Positions 36,501 to 48,097 of a stretch of DNA of 64,000 bases are shown here, in pieces. Both the position numbers and the translations under genes were made by a program. Under the pieces are notes generated by a model. The model had not been told where the DNA came from, ran no database searches, and was given only the letters and a program-made list of their open reading frames with translations. How positions within the stretch are numbered: position 1 is the first letter of the stretch; each line of letters starts with the position of its first letter. Origin of the DNA: Haematococcus lacustris. Its lineage: Eukaryota > Chlorophyta > Chlorophyceae > Chlamydomonadales > Haematococcaceae. Where the stretch lies: NCBI GenBank assembly GCA_030144725.1, contig JASKMD010000031.1:2513775-2577774 (forward strand), written 5' to 3'.

Positions 36501-39091
36501 GGCGGGCGTGCATGGTGCCCGTTTCCTTGGCTGAGCAGCAGGCTGGAGCTGGAGGGCAGCAGGGCAGGAGCCAGGCGCTGAGGCCCAGCATGGCTAGGGG
36601 CTGCAGGCAGGCAGGCGGTGGCCCTTGCCCCTGATGCTGGGGCTGTGTCCACCTGTGCCTCAAGCTTGGGCTGCAGCCCAGGCAACGGGGTGTCACCCAA
36701 CCGTGCGCACCAGTGAAGCACCGCAGCCTCCCTCAGAGGCCAAGCGTGGTCTGGCAGCTGCTGCACCGCCTCCTCCACATCCCGACCCCACGGCTCAGCC
36801 AGCTGCTGCTGCACTGCCTGCCAGACCCTCTCCCCCTGCCTGCCTGCCTCGCCCCTGCCCTCGCCCCTCACCTCCCTGCCATCCTCAGCGCCTGCCATGC
36901 CAACACGCAGCCAGGCGTGCAGGTGGCGACGCAGCTGGTGGGTGGCCTCCAGCACCTGGGTGCGGCGCAGCGCTTGCACCAAGCCACGCTCCACAGCCCA
37001 GCTGAACTCACAGCACAGGTCGCGCACAGTGTCAGCAGGCAGCTGCTCCAGGGGCATGGCCAGCACCAGGCCAACAGGCCACCAGCCGCAGCCTTCCAGC
37101 TCCAACGCAAACTCAGCGCCAACAGCCAGGCCAGCCTGCACCACTGACTGTTCCAAGCCAGCCTTGCCTGCTGCTGCTGCCCCTGCTAGGGTGGCTGGGG
37201 TGGCGGCTGCAGGTTGACAAGGTGGTGGGTGCAGCTGGGGCTGGGTGAGGGCAGGAGGGTAAGGGGACGCCCCTGGCCTGCTGTGGGCCTGCTGCAGGGC
37301 CAGGGGGTCACTGGACAGGCGAAGCACTTGGCGCAGGCGCACCAAGCCGTCCATGTACACCAGCACCAGGCTGCCTGACATCACAGCCGCACCAGGCAGG
37401 CAGGGAAAGTTGTTGGACAGGGCACCAGGGCCCTCCACAGCCTCTGTCCTTGGCCCTGCCCCTGGCCCCTGGCCGCTGCCCGCTGTCTCCACTGTTGCAG
37501 ACCTCTCACTGCTGCTGGTGCTGCTGCCATGTTGCAGGAGGGCCGCCTGCAGCTGCCACAGGAGGAGGGTCAGGGGCTGTGGGACGTACAACAGGGGCAG
37601 CAGCTCTGGCACCATGGCCACCTGCCCTGCCAACTGCCCTGCCACCTGCCCTGAATGCTGCTCTGGCCCACAGAATGAAGTCAGGAAGTCCAGGACCCCA
37701 GCATCTGCAGAGGGCAGCCGGGCAGGTTGAGCTGCAGGCGTGGCAGGGGGCATGACAGGGGCGCAGGCTGCCTGGGCAGAGGGGAGGCTGGTGGGCAGGG
37801 CAGGTGCTGCGGCACTCATGCCACTGGCTGCGCTTGCCATTGCTGGTGGTGCCACTGCACCTTGGCTGCCTGCTGCTGCGCAGGCAACGCTACCAAGGGA
37901 GGTGCAGGGGCCCAGCTGGCTGGCAGGGGAGGCAGTGGGGCCGCCCACCCTTTGCTTTGCACTGCTTGCCTCTGTCCTTGCACCAGCAGCGGCTGCCATC
38001 TCACCCCTCCCTGCGTCAATGACATGTGTGAGATCAGCTAGTACGCTAGGATTTGAGCACGCTCGATCCTCCAACCCCTCCACCATAGGGGGCTCTTCAC
38101 TGCTGCCCCGCCCCGGCTGACCCTGCTGACCTTGTGGAGAGCGCGCCATCAGGCCTGGCAGCCCACCTTCTCCCCTTGCTGGCCACTCGCCCTGGTGGCT
38201 GGCACCGGGCTGCAGCCCGGCAGTGCCATGCAGGGCGCCAGGGCCTGGCAGCGAGGTGTGAACAGGGGGACAAGCGAGAGGAGGGTCACCACCTGGCGCC
38301 TGGAGAGGCGGTGGGCTGGGCGGCAGGGAGGGCAGTGGCCCAGCGCCTGCATTGACAAGGGGTGCTGACTCAGGCTGTAGAGGGTCGCCCTGGTGCCCTG
38401 CCTGGGCAGGTGGTGGAGGGGTTGAAGCATTTGCTTCTGATGAGGGTTGAAGGGCGGGGTGTGAGTGTGGGGCGAGGTCAGCGGGAAGTGAAGCATACCC
38501 ACATCCCTTCTCTTGCTCCTCCTCTTCTTCCTGCTTGACTGCCACAGCAGCCTGAAGCTGGAGGGGGCAATTGGGCAGATCAGGAGGGCTGGAGGGCTCA
38601 ATGGGTCTCGGAGGCAACATGCGGCCTGCCTCAGGTGGTGGTGGGGAGGCTGCTGGGGAGGGGAGCTGGGGGGAGGCTGAGGCAATGGGGGTCCAGGCTA
38701 CGGGAAGCAGCTGGAGCTCCTCTGATTGCTCTTCTGGTGACCCCTCATGCACCTCCTCCTTCACCTCCTGATGCCGCTGACACGCCTGCTGCTCATCCAA
38801 CTCATCCTGCTCCTGCTGCTCCTGCTGGCCCTGTTGCTGTTGCGCGGCTAGGTGTGTGTGGGGTGACTGGTCATGCACATTGGTAGAGCTAGGGGGAGTC
38901 ATAGGGCAGTCCCCCAGCTGCTGCTCAGTGGGCGGCAGGTGCTGGGTGTCTGATGTGGCTCCCTCATGGGCTGCAGGGTTACTGCTCTGCTGCTGCCCGG
39001 CAGCCTGCTGCTTGTTAGAGTCATCCCCGTCCTCCTGCCGGGCCCTCTTATGGCGGGGTGCCCCTGGCTGCTCATCTTCACTGTCTAGCTG
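33527..39091 (-). CDS. Unknown large nuclear-type protein, left copy (5' exons damaged)
   Basis: Exons 34559-39091, 33954-34045 and 33527-33617 on the minus strand join in phase to 1572 codons including the stop. They match the plus-strand gene at 53589-59919 exon for exon. The large exon starts QLDSEDEQPG with a basic PRHKRARQE stretch (possible NLS). It continues with long P/Q/A/S-rich disorder, a more ordered block (GCGWWPVGLVLAM, TVRDLCCEFSWAVERGL), an RG/Q-rich stretch, and an ordered end (AMSADERYEVLAAVFGNDDV ... GVFSVFTHYGEQPVVQLNIEHLL). The final exon is FITRSKLFWRTPGHVELA...NVLRN. The exon before it (donor at 39368, exon edge 39369) has an in-frame TAG when aligned to the other copy, and the first exon is absent. 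It may be a pseudogene or may use another start. No family was recognised. Confidence 0.6.
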
Positions 39092-39159
39092 CTGCAAGGA
39101 GGCAGGCAACAGGCAGCAACAGCATCAGCAGTAGGAGCAGCAGCAACAGGTCACACACA

Positions 39160-39171
39160 CACACACACACC
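39160..39171. repeat. CA dinucleotide run
   Basis: Short (ca)n in the first visible intron of the left copy; the mirrored (gt)n is at about 54420-54436 in the right copy. Confidence 0.8.
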
Positions 39172-39470
39172 TCCCCTCTCAGGCCTCTGGACACACATGG
39201 ACCATCCAAATGGAACACAAGTCCAAGCAAACTCAGTATGGGGAGAGTGCTCAGAGTACAACATGTGTGTGGTCCACAGGGGGGCAGCTGGTAATGGTTC
39301 AGTCACCTGACTGCGTGCCCGCAGCCTGCCCGGGGCAGGAGACCTACCCTGACTCTAGCCTCGCTTACCTCAGCGGCTCCAGGGCTGCTGCCGTGCCCGC
39401 ACTGCATGGCTCGGGCGCTGACCTGAGCAGGTCGGGCTAGCGGTGCGCTGCGGCCGCCACTGAGGTTGAG

Positions 39471-40603
39471 CTATTGCAAGAACGGGAAGCAAGTCAACGC
39501 GGGGTGGCCCTGGCGTTGGTGCTGGCCTGAACCGCACTCTAGCCCCAGCTAGCCACAGCTCCACGTGCAGCGCTGTCCCGTGTAGCGCCCATCGAGAATG
39601 CAGCAGCGATGATAGGGAAGGGAACTGATGGGGCTATTGGCTGATGTTTGGCTGTGTGAGATTGCTTGTTCAAAGTCTCGCAGAACAGTGTCGTAAGCAC
39701 TGTGCTGATTTTTTGTGCTGTGCTTTTGTGGGACCCAGGCAAATTACAACAGAGCAACAACACATTACAACAGAGCAAAACTAAACTACATGTAAATACA
39801 GGCGTATCTCTGTAACAATAAAATGTTTTTCTGCGTATCACTTACAAACCATCCCAGCATGTAAGACTTGCACCGCTGGGCTCAGCGCGTCGCTGTTAGT
39901 TCCCTGACGGATGTCCACCCCCGTAGCCCGCCAAGCATCTGCCTAGAGAACTGTCCAACCGACGATGTGCGCAACAATAGACCCCGTGCACGTCGCAAAG
40001 CTCTAAATCGCTTGGACCGACCATGCAAGTAAGAACATGTGCAATTGCTCCATTGCGTAGCTGCAGAAATGAGCGCATGAGGCTCACGAGCCGTGGACCC
40101 GACTGCGACCATGCAGGGTTGCTGCAAACCCGGCCCCCAGTCCAGCCAGGGCGAATTCTGGGTTGAAACTACACATTTAGCCCAACTTTAGCATAAGGTA
40201 AGCGATGATTAAGGCTGCATCACAGTGCATTCAGTGAGTGCACATTGGCAGGGAATCATATCACATCACACACTACGAGGTGTCACGTAGCACATGTGTG
40301 GTGTTTAGGCACCAAGCTTGTGTGGGGTGTTGACAATGCTCATAGCTACCTCCTGCTGTGCTTCACTTAAAGGTAAAAATGCAGGCCATTACAGCATTCA
40401 ACCACAGACTTTCAGATACAGCTTCAGACTGAAATGCCATGGATGATGCCTTTGCCCAACAACACACCACATGCAACACTTGCTATGAATGCTTTACATG
40501 TGCATGCCTACGTTCCCACATCCTCATGAAGGGCGGTCCGTGCACCTCGAGGGCGTGTTGTTGCTACAGGTCACCGTCGAGCAATGTTCATAGAGACTGT
40601 GCA
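39471..40603. other. No supported gene
   Basis: Just outside the inner edge of the left arm. Patchy similarity to exon 53945-54220 persists to about 39570 (tgcacgtgga, tggctagctg). Beyond that I see nothing recognisable. Confidence 0.45.
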
Positions 40604-41035
40604 TCAAGTGCATAAATCAACCCACCAATTGTCTTGTGACAACTGCCTCAAATGATCTAGGCTGAGCTTCAGTGTTTTTTTGGCAATGGCTGTATCGTAG
40701 AATGGTATGAGGCTATGGCTTGGAGTTGATGCTTTGCCATCTTCCTGATTGTCTGCTCGCTCCTTTGCAGCCATTTGTTGCTCCATGGCTGTAGCCCGGC
40801 ACTGTTGACGTGTCTCTGCTGACGCAAACTTCATGGTAATGGACAGCTCCGCTGCCACTTGCTTCTCTCCTCTATGCTGCTCTTGTAGCTTGTGCGCACT
40901 GCCAGCTTGTGTTGCAGCCTTAGGTGCATGAGAGGGGGCGGGGGTGTCGGCACCTCTGGTAGCAGCTGGTAGCAGCTGTGAAGTGCAAGCAAAGAGAACA
41001 ACCGCCACAAGGACTGAGGACTGAGTGTCAGCCAT
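40604..41035 (-). CDS. Hypothetical 143-residue protein with N-terminal hydrophobic segment
   Basis: An ATG-to-stop frame. It begins MADTQSSVLVAVVLFACTSQ, which could be a signal peptide or a chance hydrophobic run. A charged, Gln/Ala/Glu-rich helical region follows (RQQCRATAMEQQMAAKERAD) and it ends DNWWVDLCT. No family was recognised. It could be an exon of the gene pieces at 41399-42298 on the same strand, or a mobile-element protein. Confidence 0.35.
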   Translation of the reverse strand: MADTQSSVLVAVVLFACTSQLLPAATRGADTPAPSHAPKAATQAGSAHKLQEQHRGEKQVAAELSITMKFASAETRQQCRATAMEQQMAAKERADNQEDGKASTPSHSLIPFYDTAIAKKTLKLSLDHLRQLSQDNWWVDLCT

Positions 41036-41398
41036 TCAACCTATCCTTTCTTATCCATCTCAATATGTGTTGCTCTATATGCTCTTATCCATCTCAATAT
41101 TTATTGCTTTTACCAACAATTGAACACGGGATGCGGTTGCGTTTTGGGGAAGTTGGTCAAAAGCCAACTTTGCTGCATGCCGATGTGCCACTTCATCAGT
41201 ATCGCCCAACTAGGCAAAGCTATATGGCATCTTTGCCATGAAGCTCATGCGCTCAGTATAGTAACGATGGAGTATAGTAACGACGGATGGCCAACCTGAA
41301 AGACCTCATGGATTGGATAATGTTGCTTCTGCCCTGCCTCTGGCTGTGTGCATACATGATCAAGGAGATGCAACTCCTGCTGATGCCGGGAATGCCAT

Positions 41399-42298
41399 TC
41401 ACAAAAGTGCCTGCTCTTGCCCGCTTGCGCCCATGACATGTAGTCCGTGACAATGACATGCGGCCGTGACAAATTGCACCTTCACATCCCATAACCCCAC
41501 TTTCTCCATATGTGATTTAATTGCCATTGCTTCATGATAGGAATCTTGTGCTTGAGGGTGGAAGCATCCCACTGTGAAGTCCATTAAATCAGCAGCAACC
41601 ATTGGAGCCATTGGAGTAGCCATTGGAGCAACAGTGGCAGCCATTGGAGCAGTAGGCATTGGAGCAGCAGGGGCAGGCATTGGAGCCGCAGGGGCAGCCA
41701 TTGGAACAGAAGCCATTGTAACAGCAGGGGCAGGGGGGTGGACCATGGCTGCATAACGAGTTCGAGCAGCAGCTGTGATGCAAGCATGGGTCCTCCTTGG
41801 TGCACGAGCAAGGACAACAGATGCAATATGAGAACGAAGCGCGTCCGTACCATGGGCTGCAGCAGGAGGTGAGGCCTGGGGTGGCTGGGTAGGAGGCTGA
41901 GTTGGGTGGGGTGCAGCAGCCGGCTGGGTTGAGGGGGCTGGAGGCTGAGCGCAGGGGGGCACATTTGATGGAATCTTGGCCACATGACATCTCAGTACAA
42001 GCAGCTCCTGCCCACTCCGTGCTTTGCCATCCCATGCAAGGGCGCAGTAGCCAGTGCATCGGGCCTCACCTGCACCCACAAAGCATAAGCATACCATTTC
42101 ATGTGTAATCTTGCAATTGTCGTGGTTTTCTCACTCACATGCTTGGCCTTTGGTGACTGTCAAGACAATCTCCTCAGAAGCCCTGCCGTAACTCCTTGCG
42201 AATGGGATGGGCACATCCAGCTGCTGCCCAGGTGCCATGACGGCGAAGCTGCCCTTCAAGGCCTTCGGGATTGCGTCAAAGGACAGCCCGGTGTCGAC
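41399..42298 (-). CDS. Two exons of an unknown gene
   Basis: Exon 42139-42298 (acceptor ...atgcag, donor GTGAGT) encodes VDTGLSFDAIPKALKGSF, PGQQLDVPIPFARSY and EEIVLTVTKGQAC. The next exon starts at 42069 (acceptor gtgcag), in phase, with EARCTGYCALAWDGKARSGQ and ELLVLRCHVAKIP. A Pro/Ala-rich region follows, then a repeated PMAAPAAPMPAPAAPMP tract, then DFTVGCFHPQAQDS. Phase agreement (1 to 1) supports a real gene. The 3' border near 41399-41480 and any upstream exon are unresolved. Function unknown; the setting is transposon-rich. Confidence 0.4.
41596..41730 (-). repeat. Degenerate coding repeat (Ala/Pro/Met-rich)
   Basis: Repeated attggagcagca-type units encode APMP/APMA motifs within the unknown gene at 41399-42298. 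Confidence 0.7.
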
Positions 42299-42479
42299 CT
42301 GCATCTCGAGGGCTCTCAGGTAATGTGCATAGTCAAACCTCCCTCTTGGGCCAGCACCCTTTCGAGGTTCCTCGAGGTGCACAACCTGACCGCGCGTATG
42401 GGGCTCATGATCCTTGCCAGGGGTCCCCTCTTGCCCAACGCCCCTCACCCATTAGCCCCGCTGAACGCAAAAATCTAGT

Positions 42480-44090
42480 TGCGCACGTGGGCAAGGGCAA
42501 GTCTGGCCACAAGCGATAACCGCATGGCTCTCGTCCTGGCAAGCTGCTTTTTGAGCCTGGTGACCTCCCGCTTCAGTACGCCCACACGTAGGCCAGGGAT
42601 GAACAGGGCTGGTGTCGGGGCACACGAGCGTGTTAAGGATTTGGGAGGTGGTGAAGGGTAGAGGGTGGGGTGGGGGTTATTTGAGGCCAAAACCCCTGAT
42701 GGAGTTGTGAGGACAGGTTGGCACCGGCCTTGGTTCGCACACTGTGAGCACATGCAACGCTCACATAGTTGCATGTGTTGCATGCTTACTACATGTGTGC
42801 ATGACACGCATGCATGCAAAGATGGCAGATGGCAAAGATGTTGAGATGGCGAAGATGTAGAGTTGCAAATGGTTGTACTATTGTGTTCGTCATGGAATGT
42901 AAGTTCACCTTCCATTTGCTGATGGGGCTAAATGGTGAGGTGTAGCAGCTAACCCTAACCCAACCCTAACCCTAACCCTAACCCCGCTTAGTGTTGATTG
43001 GGCTGGGCGCACAGGTGCGGCACCACCCCTGCCTTGTGCTGATGAGGCTGGGCGGACGGGTGAGGGCTGCCAGTTGGGAAATGAGGTAATGCAATGAGGG
43101 GGAGCTCTGTTATGTAGTGTGCGAAGCACTATGAAGTGCCGAGCAGCTTCTCCTACCAACGCGACTTCACACAAACGCAGAGAGAAGGAGAGACGGGGTG
43201 TGATGAGGGGCAGCAACTCTGCTGCTGCTGCAGCGGCATCGTCACCCATGAGAGGGTATAGTACGCTGCTGGGCGTGTAGTGTTGCATAAATCCTTTGTT
43301 GAGGTCCACGACAACAATAGCATGACAATCTAAATGAACATGGACGAAGTGCTGACCCACTGCGTAAACTGGTAAAGCTCAGGCTAGCGGCATGAGAACA
43401 TGGGCGATTCAATGGGTAGGAGATTCTGCTCGATGCTTTGCAACACCCTTGTTGCCAGCTGGTTCTGCCGCTGCTCCACAAGTGTCAACACACCATGAAA
43501 CATAAGTTTACGCACAAAACTCGCTCCCTGCAAAGTGCGAACCGGCACCGGTTGCATTAGCCATACATGATCCCCTTGTTATGCATAATTACGTAAGCCA
43601 AGCACACACAACATGCATATGCATGGCACCACACATGTACCGCTGTGCCTCATAATGTCAACCCATGCCACAAGGACTCGAGTCCACAGCGGCCCTGCCC
43701 AGCATTGTCATCTATTACAAGCCCCAAAGAGAGCAGCTCGGTCGACACATACTGTTGGGAAGGGGTAGAACCATCAGGTTAAAAGTCAGGTCCCACAAGG
43801 TCAGGTAAAATGGCTCGAAAAAATGTACCGTCACTTTTTGTCGCGTACACTGAACTCCAAGAGGTCAAACCGCGACGCCGCGGCGTGGTGCTCCGCAGCT
43901 TGGCCTGCGAGGGACGGGCTAAAGTCAACTTTGCCCCCCTCCGCGGTATCCTTGCACCTGTGACTCCTTGCACCCTGACGGTAGTGCACGTGCATACAAA
44001 TACGCCGCAACGACGAGCGATGCAGAGCGGTCACTAGTCGGGCGGTCGGGGTGCCGTGATGGGGTGCCGGCATGCAAATCTGCAGTGCTG
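42480..44090. other. No confidently supported gene
   Basis: Apart from the CCCTAA tract, a minus frame at 42905-43360 (MGQHFVHVHLDCHAIVVVDL...) looks protein-like in its first 40 residues, but has no clear splice borders or family. Confidence 0.35.
42943..42986. repeat. Interstitial CCCTAA repeat
   Basis: About six ccctaa units (one ccaaccc variant), a six-base telomere-like motif inside the chromosome. Confidence 0.85.
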
Positions 44091-46464
44091 TTTTTGAGAT
44101 CGATTTGCTGCTTGTTGCTGCGGCGCATCCGTCTCGTTTTTGCGCCCTAGCTTTGACGTATACTCATAGCTCCCACGGGGAGCTATTGCAGTGTAATATA
44201 TCTGCCCTGCGCAGGTTGGGAAGCTCTTGAAATTACAGTGCGTAGAAACCTTATTTCTAAGCGGGAAATGCATCAAACGCCGTGCTGACCTCCTGTAGAG
44301 ATGCAAGCGGTGTGCCCCGAGAATCTCTTACACTTTTGGTGGCGTTATCTTTAGGATTAGCACCCATAGATACACCACACATACATACCATGCTCATGTC
44401 TAAATTACTCCATCTCGCGCTTACCAGGCTGCGAAAGTGTAAGCGATTGTTCTGAATCCTCCAAGCTACTACCAACGTTCATCAGCGGTGCAAATGATGC
44501 AGACTGGCGGCCATAATTAGCGATGGGCCGACGCACTAAGCGTAGTAAGAATGCATCGGCGAAGATGGCAGCTCAGGTTGCAGCTGGCATTGCCCCGTGG
44601 ACGCGCATGGCCGGCTTCATCGCAAACCGGTTGAAGGTACACACAGTAAAGTGCCGAATTTGAATAGGCCTGTTTTGGCCGTTCTCCCGTTTTTGCCCTC
44701 CAATACGCACGCTTCCTTGCATACACGGTCGCTGGAGGTAACGAGGATGCTGTGAGTCGGTTAGAAGCGAATCATCGCGCACCGTCGGCTGAGATGTGGC
44801 TGCCGCCGGTTATGCCCGTTTGAACCCTACCGGCTGTTAAGGTTCCGGGTGCACTCGCGCGACAAGTTACCCGTGCAAGCGCAGCCCTTCTTGACACTTT
44901 GGTGGGTACTTAATGTAGCTCAATTGGTCCGCTCCGGTCTACTGCAGCCGCTTGGCCGCGGACTCGCGTCGAAAATACTCTTTCTAAGCGCTCCAGGCAT
45001 TTTATCGGCCTCATGTGCCCAGGGCCCACCGCACACCCCCACCCCCCATGGCCAAACCGACCACTGGTGCTTCTCGGCAGTCCAGCTTGGCTCTAGACAG
45101 CGCAGGCGAGATGGGCAGAAGGCTCGTGGCAGCTGCTAATGCTGACTTTAAGGTCAGGAGGGTCCAGCCACAGCCATCTATGGCAGCTGTGGCCTGGGAA
45201 CATAGCGTTTCATATGCCACCTTCTACAGAGTCATGAAGAGGGATGGGGTGATTGCAAAACATGGGTGCCCAACAGCTTTTTGAGATCGATTTGCTGCTT
45301 GTTGCTGCGGCGCATCCGTCTCGTTTTTGCGCCCTAGCTTTGACGTATACTCATAGCTCCCACGGGGAGCTATTGCAGTGTAATATATCTGCCCTGCGCA
45401 GGTTGGGAAGCTCTTGAAATTACAGTGCGTAGAAACCTTATTTCTAAGCGGGAAATGCATCAAACGCCGTGCTGACCTCCTGTAGAGATGCAAGCGGTGT
45501 GCCCCGAGAATCTCTTACACTTTTGGTGGCGTTATCTTTAGGATTAGCACCCATAGATACACCACACATACATACCATGCTCATGTCTAAATTACTCCAT
45601 CTCGCGCTTACCAGGCTGCGAAAGTGTAAGCGATTGTTCTGAATCCTCCAAGCTACTACCAACGTTCATCAGCGGTGCAAATGATGCAGACTGGCGGCCA
45701 TAATTAGCGATGGGCCGACGCACTAAGCGTAGTAAGAATGCATCGGCGAAGATGGCAGCTCAGGTTGCAGCTGGCATTGCCCCGTGGACGCGCATGGCCG
45801 GCTTCATCGCAAACCGGTTGAAGGTACACACAGTAAAGTGCCGAATTTGAATAGGCCTGTTTTGGCCGTTCTCCCGTTTTTGCCCTCCAATACGCACGCT
45901 TCCTTGCATACACGGTCGCTGGAGGTAACGAGGATGCTGTGAGTCGGTTAGAAGCGAATCATCGCGCACCGTCGGCTGAGATGTGGCTGCCGCCGGTTAT
46001 GCCCGTTTGAACCCTACCGGCTGTTAAGGTTCCGGGTGCACTCGCGCGACAAGTTACCCGTGCAAGCGCAGCCCTTCTTGACACTTTGGTGGGTACTTAA
46101 TGTAGCTCAATTGGTCCGCTCCGGTCTACTGCAGCCGCTTGGCCGCGGACTCGCGTCGAAAATACTCTTTCTAAGCGCTCCAGGCATTTTATCGGCCTCA
46201 TGTGCCCAGGGCCCACCGCACACCCCCACCCCCCATGGCCAAACCGACCACTGGTGCTTCTCGGCAGTCCAGCTTGGCTCTAGACAGCGCAGGCGAGATG
46301 GGCAGAAGGCTCGTGGCAGCTGCTAATGCTGACTTTAAGGTCAGGAGGGTCCAGCCACAGCCATCTATGGCAGCTGTGGCCTGGGAACATAGCGTTTCAT
46401 ATGCCACCTTCTACAGAGTCATGAAGAGGGATGGGGTGATTGCAAAACATGGGTGCCCAACAGC
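44091..46464. repeat. 1187-bp tandem duplication (two copies)
   Basis: 44091-45277 and 45278-46464 are essentially identical; the repeat starts at tttttgagatcgatttgctg. The junction has short T-run microhomology. The first copy's HTH-like reading frame is cut at the junction and the second copy continues past it. Confidence 0.95.
45048..45284 (+). pseudogene. HTH transposase-like fragment, copy 1 (truncated by the duplication)
   Basis: Begins MAKPTTGASRQSSLALDSAG and contains the helix-turn-helix-like SVSYATFYRVMKRDGV. It then ends KHGCPTAF-stop because the tandem junction replaces the rest. Confidence 0.5.
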
Positions 46465-46549
46465 TTTGTCAGCTGTGGAAGAGAAGCAGTTGCATGTCCA
46501 TGTGCAAGACTTTAAGTGCCTATGGACTGCCACCCGACAACGCTTTTAA
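46235..46549 (+). CDS. HTH transposase-like fragment, copy 2
   Basis: Same start as copy 1, but continues KHGCPTALSAVEEKQLHVHV and stops after 104 residues. A helix-turn-helix followed by G(R/C)PTALS...EE is typical of psq/pogo-type DNA transposase N-termini. The catalytic DDE part was not found, so this is a remnant or a first exon. Confidence 0.45.
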   Translation: MAKPTTGASRQSSLALDSAGEMGRRLVAAANADFKVRRVQPQPSMAAVAWEHSVSYATFYRVMKRDGVIAKHGCPTALSAVEEKQLHVHVQDFKCLWTATRQRF

Positions 46550-47096
46550 CGAGCTGTTGGCTTTGGTTAGAGCAGTGGGATGGGTAGCCGCTTCTACAAA
46601 AGTTTCGGTGCCAGTCTTTGTGAAGGTGGATAGAAGCACCGCCATATTCACATTAGGGAAGTTTCAGTGTGAAACATGGTTTTTGGGGGTAGGGTAACTA
46701 AATGTGTCATATCTTTGCAGCTGGTTGGCGGAAGGAGACGAACAAGGGCATTAGGAGAGATGTTATAAAGAGCTGCACGGCTATGTGCTTGGCTTTCACA
46801 ATGGTACCAGAATGGAGTAGCAATGCGCCTTCAACGCCTAAAGTTATTCAAATTCGGCACTTTACTGTGTATGGCTTCTGCGGCCCTTGCTACTCCCTGC
46901 TCTGTTCCCTGCTCCCTCTACCCCCTCTGCCCTTGCTGCCCCTGCCCCTGTGTGTGCCCCAGCCCCAACAGCAGCCATCGGTTGTCATGTATATAGGTGT
47001 TGGAGGCGGAGTTGCAAGCATCCCAGACGCAGCATGGCGCTGATGCCGCTGCATCCCAGCAGCGTGAGCAGCAGCTGCAGGCCCAGATTGTTGCAG

Positions 47097-48097
47097 GCCA
47101 TGGATGACATCTGTCATCAAGCCCACAAGCATCAATCTGGTGAGTTACATTGATAGCCACGGAGTTACAATGTTACATGTTGCTAAAACTATGGAAGCTC
47201 ATCTCCACCATGCAAGGTTATTGCTACCTAAATCAGCTTACTACCATTGATCGATCGTTCTCCTTGTTGCAGGCCTGTGTGCTCAAGCGGGCGCTGGTGC
47301 TATTGGCTTTGATAGCAAGGGGGACAACCTGGGCATCATCATGCAGTTTGCACTGCCCATGCGCTTCCCTGCCCCAGCCACCCCCCCATCTCCAACCCCA
47401 GCCAACCCCCCATCTCCAACCATCACCTCCCAACCAACCCCTGCCAGACCCGCCAGGGTGATCAGGCGGCCGTCTCGTTTTGCAACTGACAGCCCCCTCC
47501 TCATACCACCACCTCCCAACACTCCATGCCTACCCTCCTCCCTCAGCCAGGGATCAGCCTCACAGGTCCGCCTCCTCGTCAGAGTGTTTGGGGGGTACTA
47601 CACCATGCGCATGAAGTTCTTGGACGAGCTACCCTACCTCACTGCCGCTCTGGGTGACCCCTCCACCGCTGCCCGCCAGTGGGCTGCACGCATGCACTTG
47701 CGGTACCTGGAGCGGGAGCAGCTGCTGGGACATTTGGAGGGGGAGGACGCAAGCAAGTACGACCCCCTGGAGCTGCACAAGATGACGGCTGACCTGGAGG
47801 TGAGCGATCTGCAAATGGCGGGAACAAAAAGCAGTGGCGGCCTCAATCTCACACCAGCTATACCATTGCGTGCAGGTCACAAGGGACACCGGCATGCTGA
47901 CACCAGCAATGGAGCAGCTTCTCAGCCGCTACTACAGGGCAACGCACATGACCAACGCAGTGCCAGAAACCATGCTGAAACAGCTCAACAATGACAGCGT
48001 GCTACGCATGAATGCGGAGGGGATGTCCGGGCGAGCCAAGCTTGCAATGGAGGACACCACTGCATTTTGCCAAAGAGACCTTGTGGGACCTGATTAA
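47097..48097 (+). CDS. Unknown three-exon gene piece, probably mobile-element related
   Basis: Exons 47097-47139, 47273-47799 and 47876-48097 are in phase with GT-AG borders. They encode MDDICHQAHKHQSGLCAQAG, FDSKGDNLGIIMQF, a Pro/Thr/Ser-rich linker, VRLLVRVFGGYYTMRMKFL, then a helical region (LHKMTADLEVTRDTG, MEQLLSRYYRATHMTN) and a stop after LVGPD. No family was recognised. It lies downstream of the HTH-like fragment on the same strand, so it could be another part of the same element. Upstream exons are uncertain. Confidence 0.45.

Larger units (their letters stand above)
32731..39470. repeat. Left arm of a large inverted duplication
   Basis: The reverse complement matches 54115-60735 almost throughout, in introns as well as exons, with small indels. 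Both arms end in the acttattacaag...gcacccggcatagcg word on the outer side. The inner edge fades inside an exon. Confidence 0.92.

Noticed and set aside
44905..44990. Possible tRNA (tagctcaattggt A-box-like word, repeated at 46100)
   Set aside because: No D-stem partner or B box is present, and the second copy is only the 1187-bp duplication.
44034..45913. Minus-strand small ORFs in the 1187-bp repeat
   Set aside because: Short, no splice support, no recognisable motif; they are duplicated only because the DNA is.
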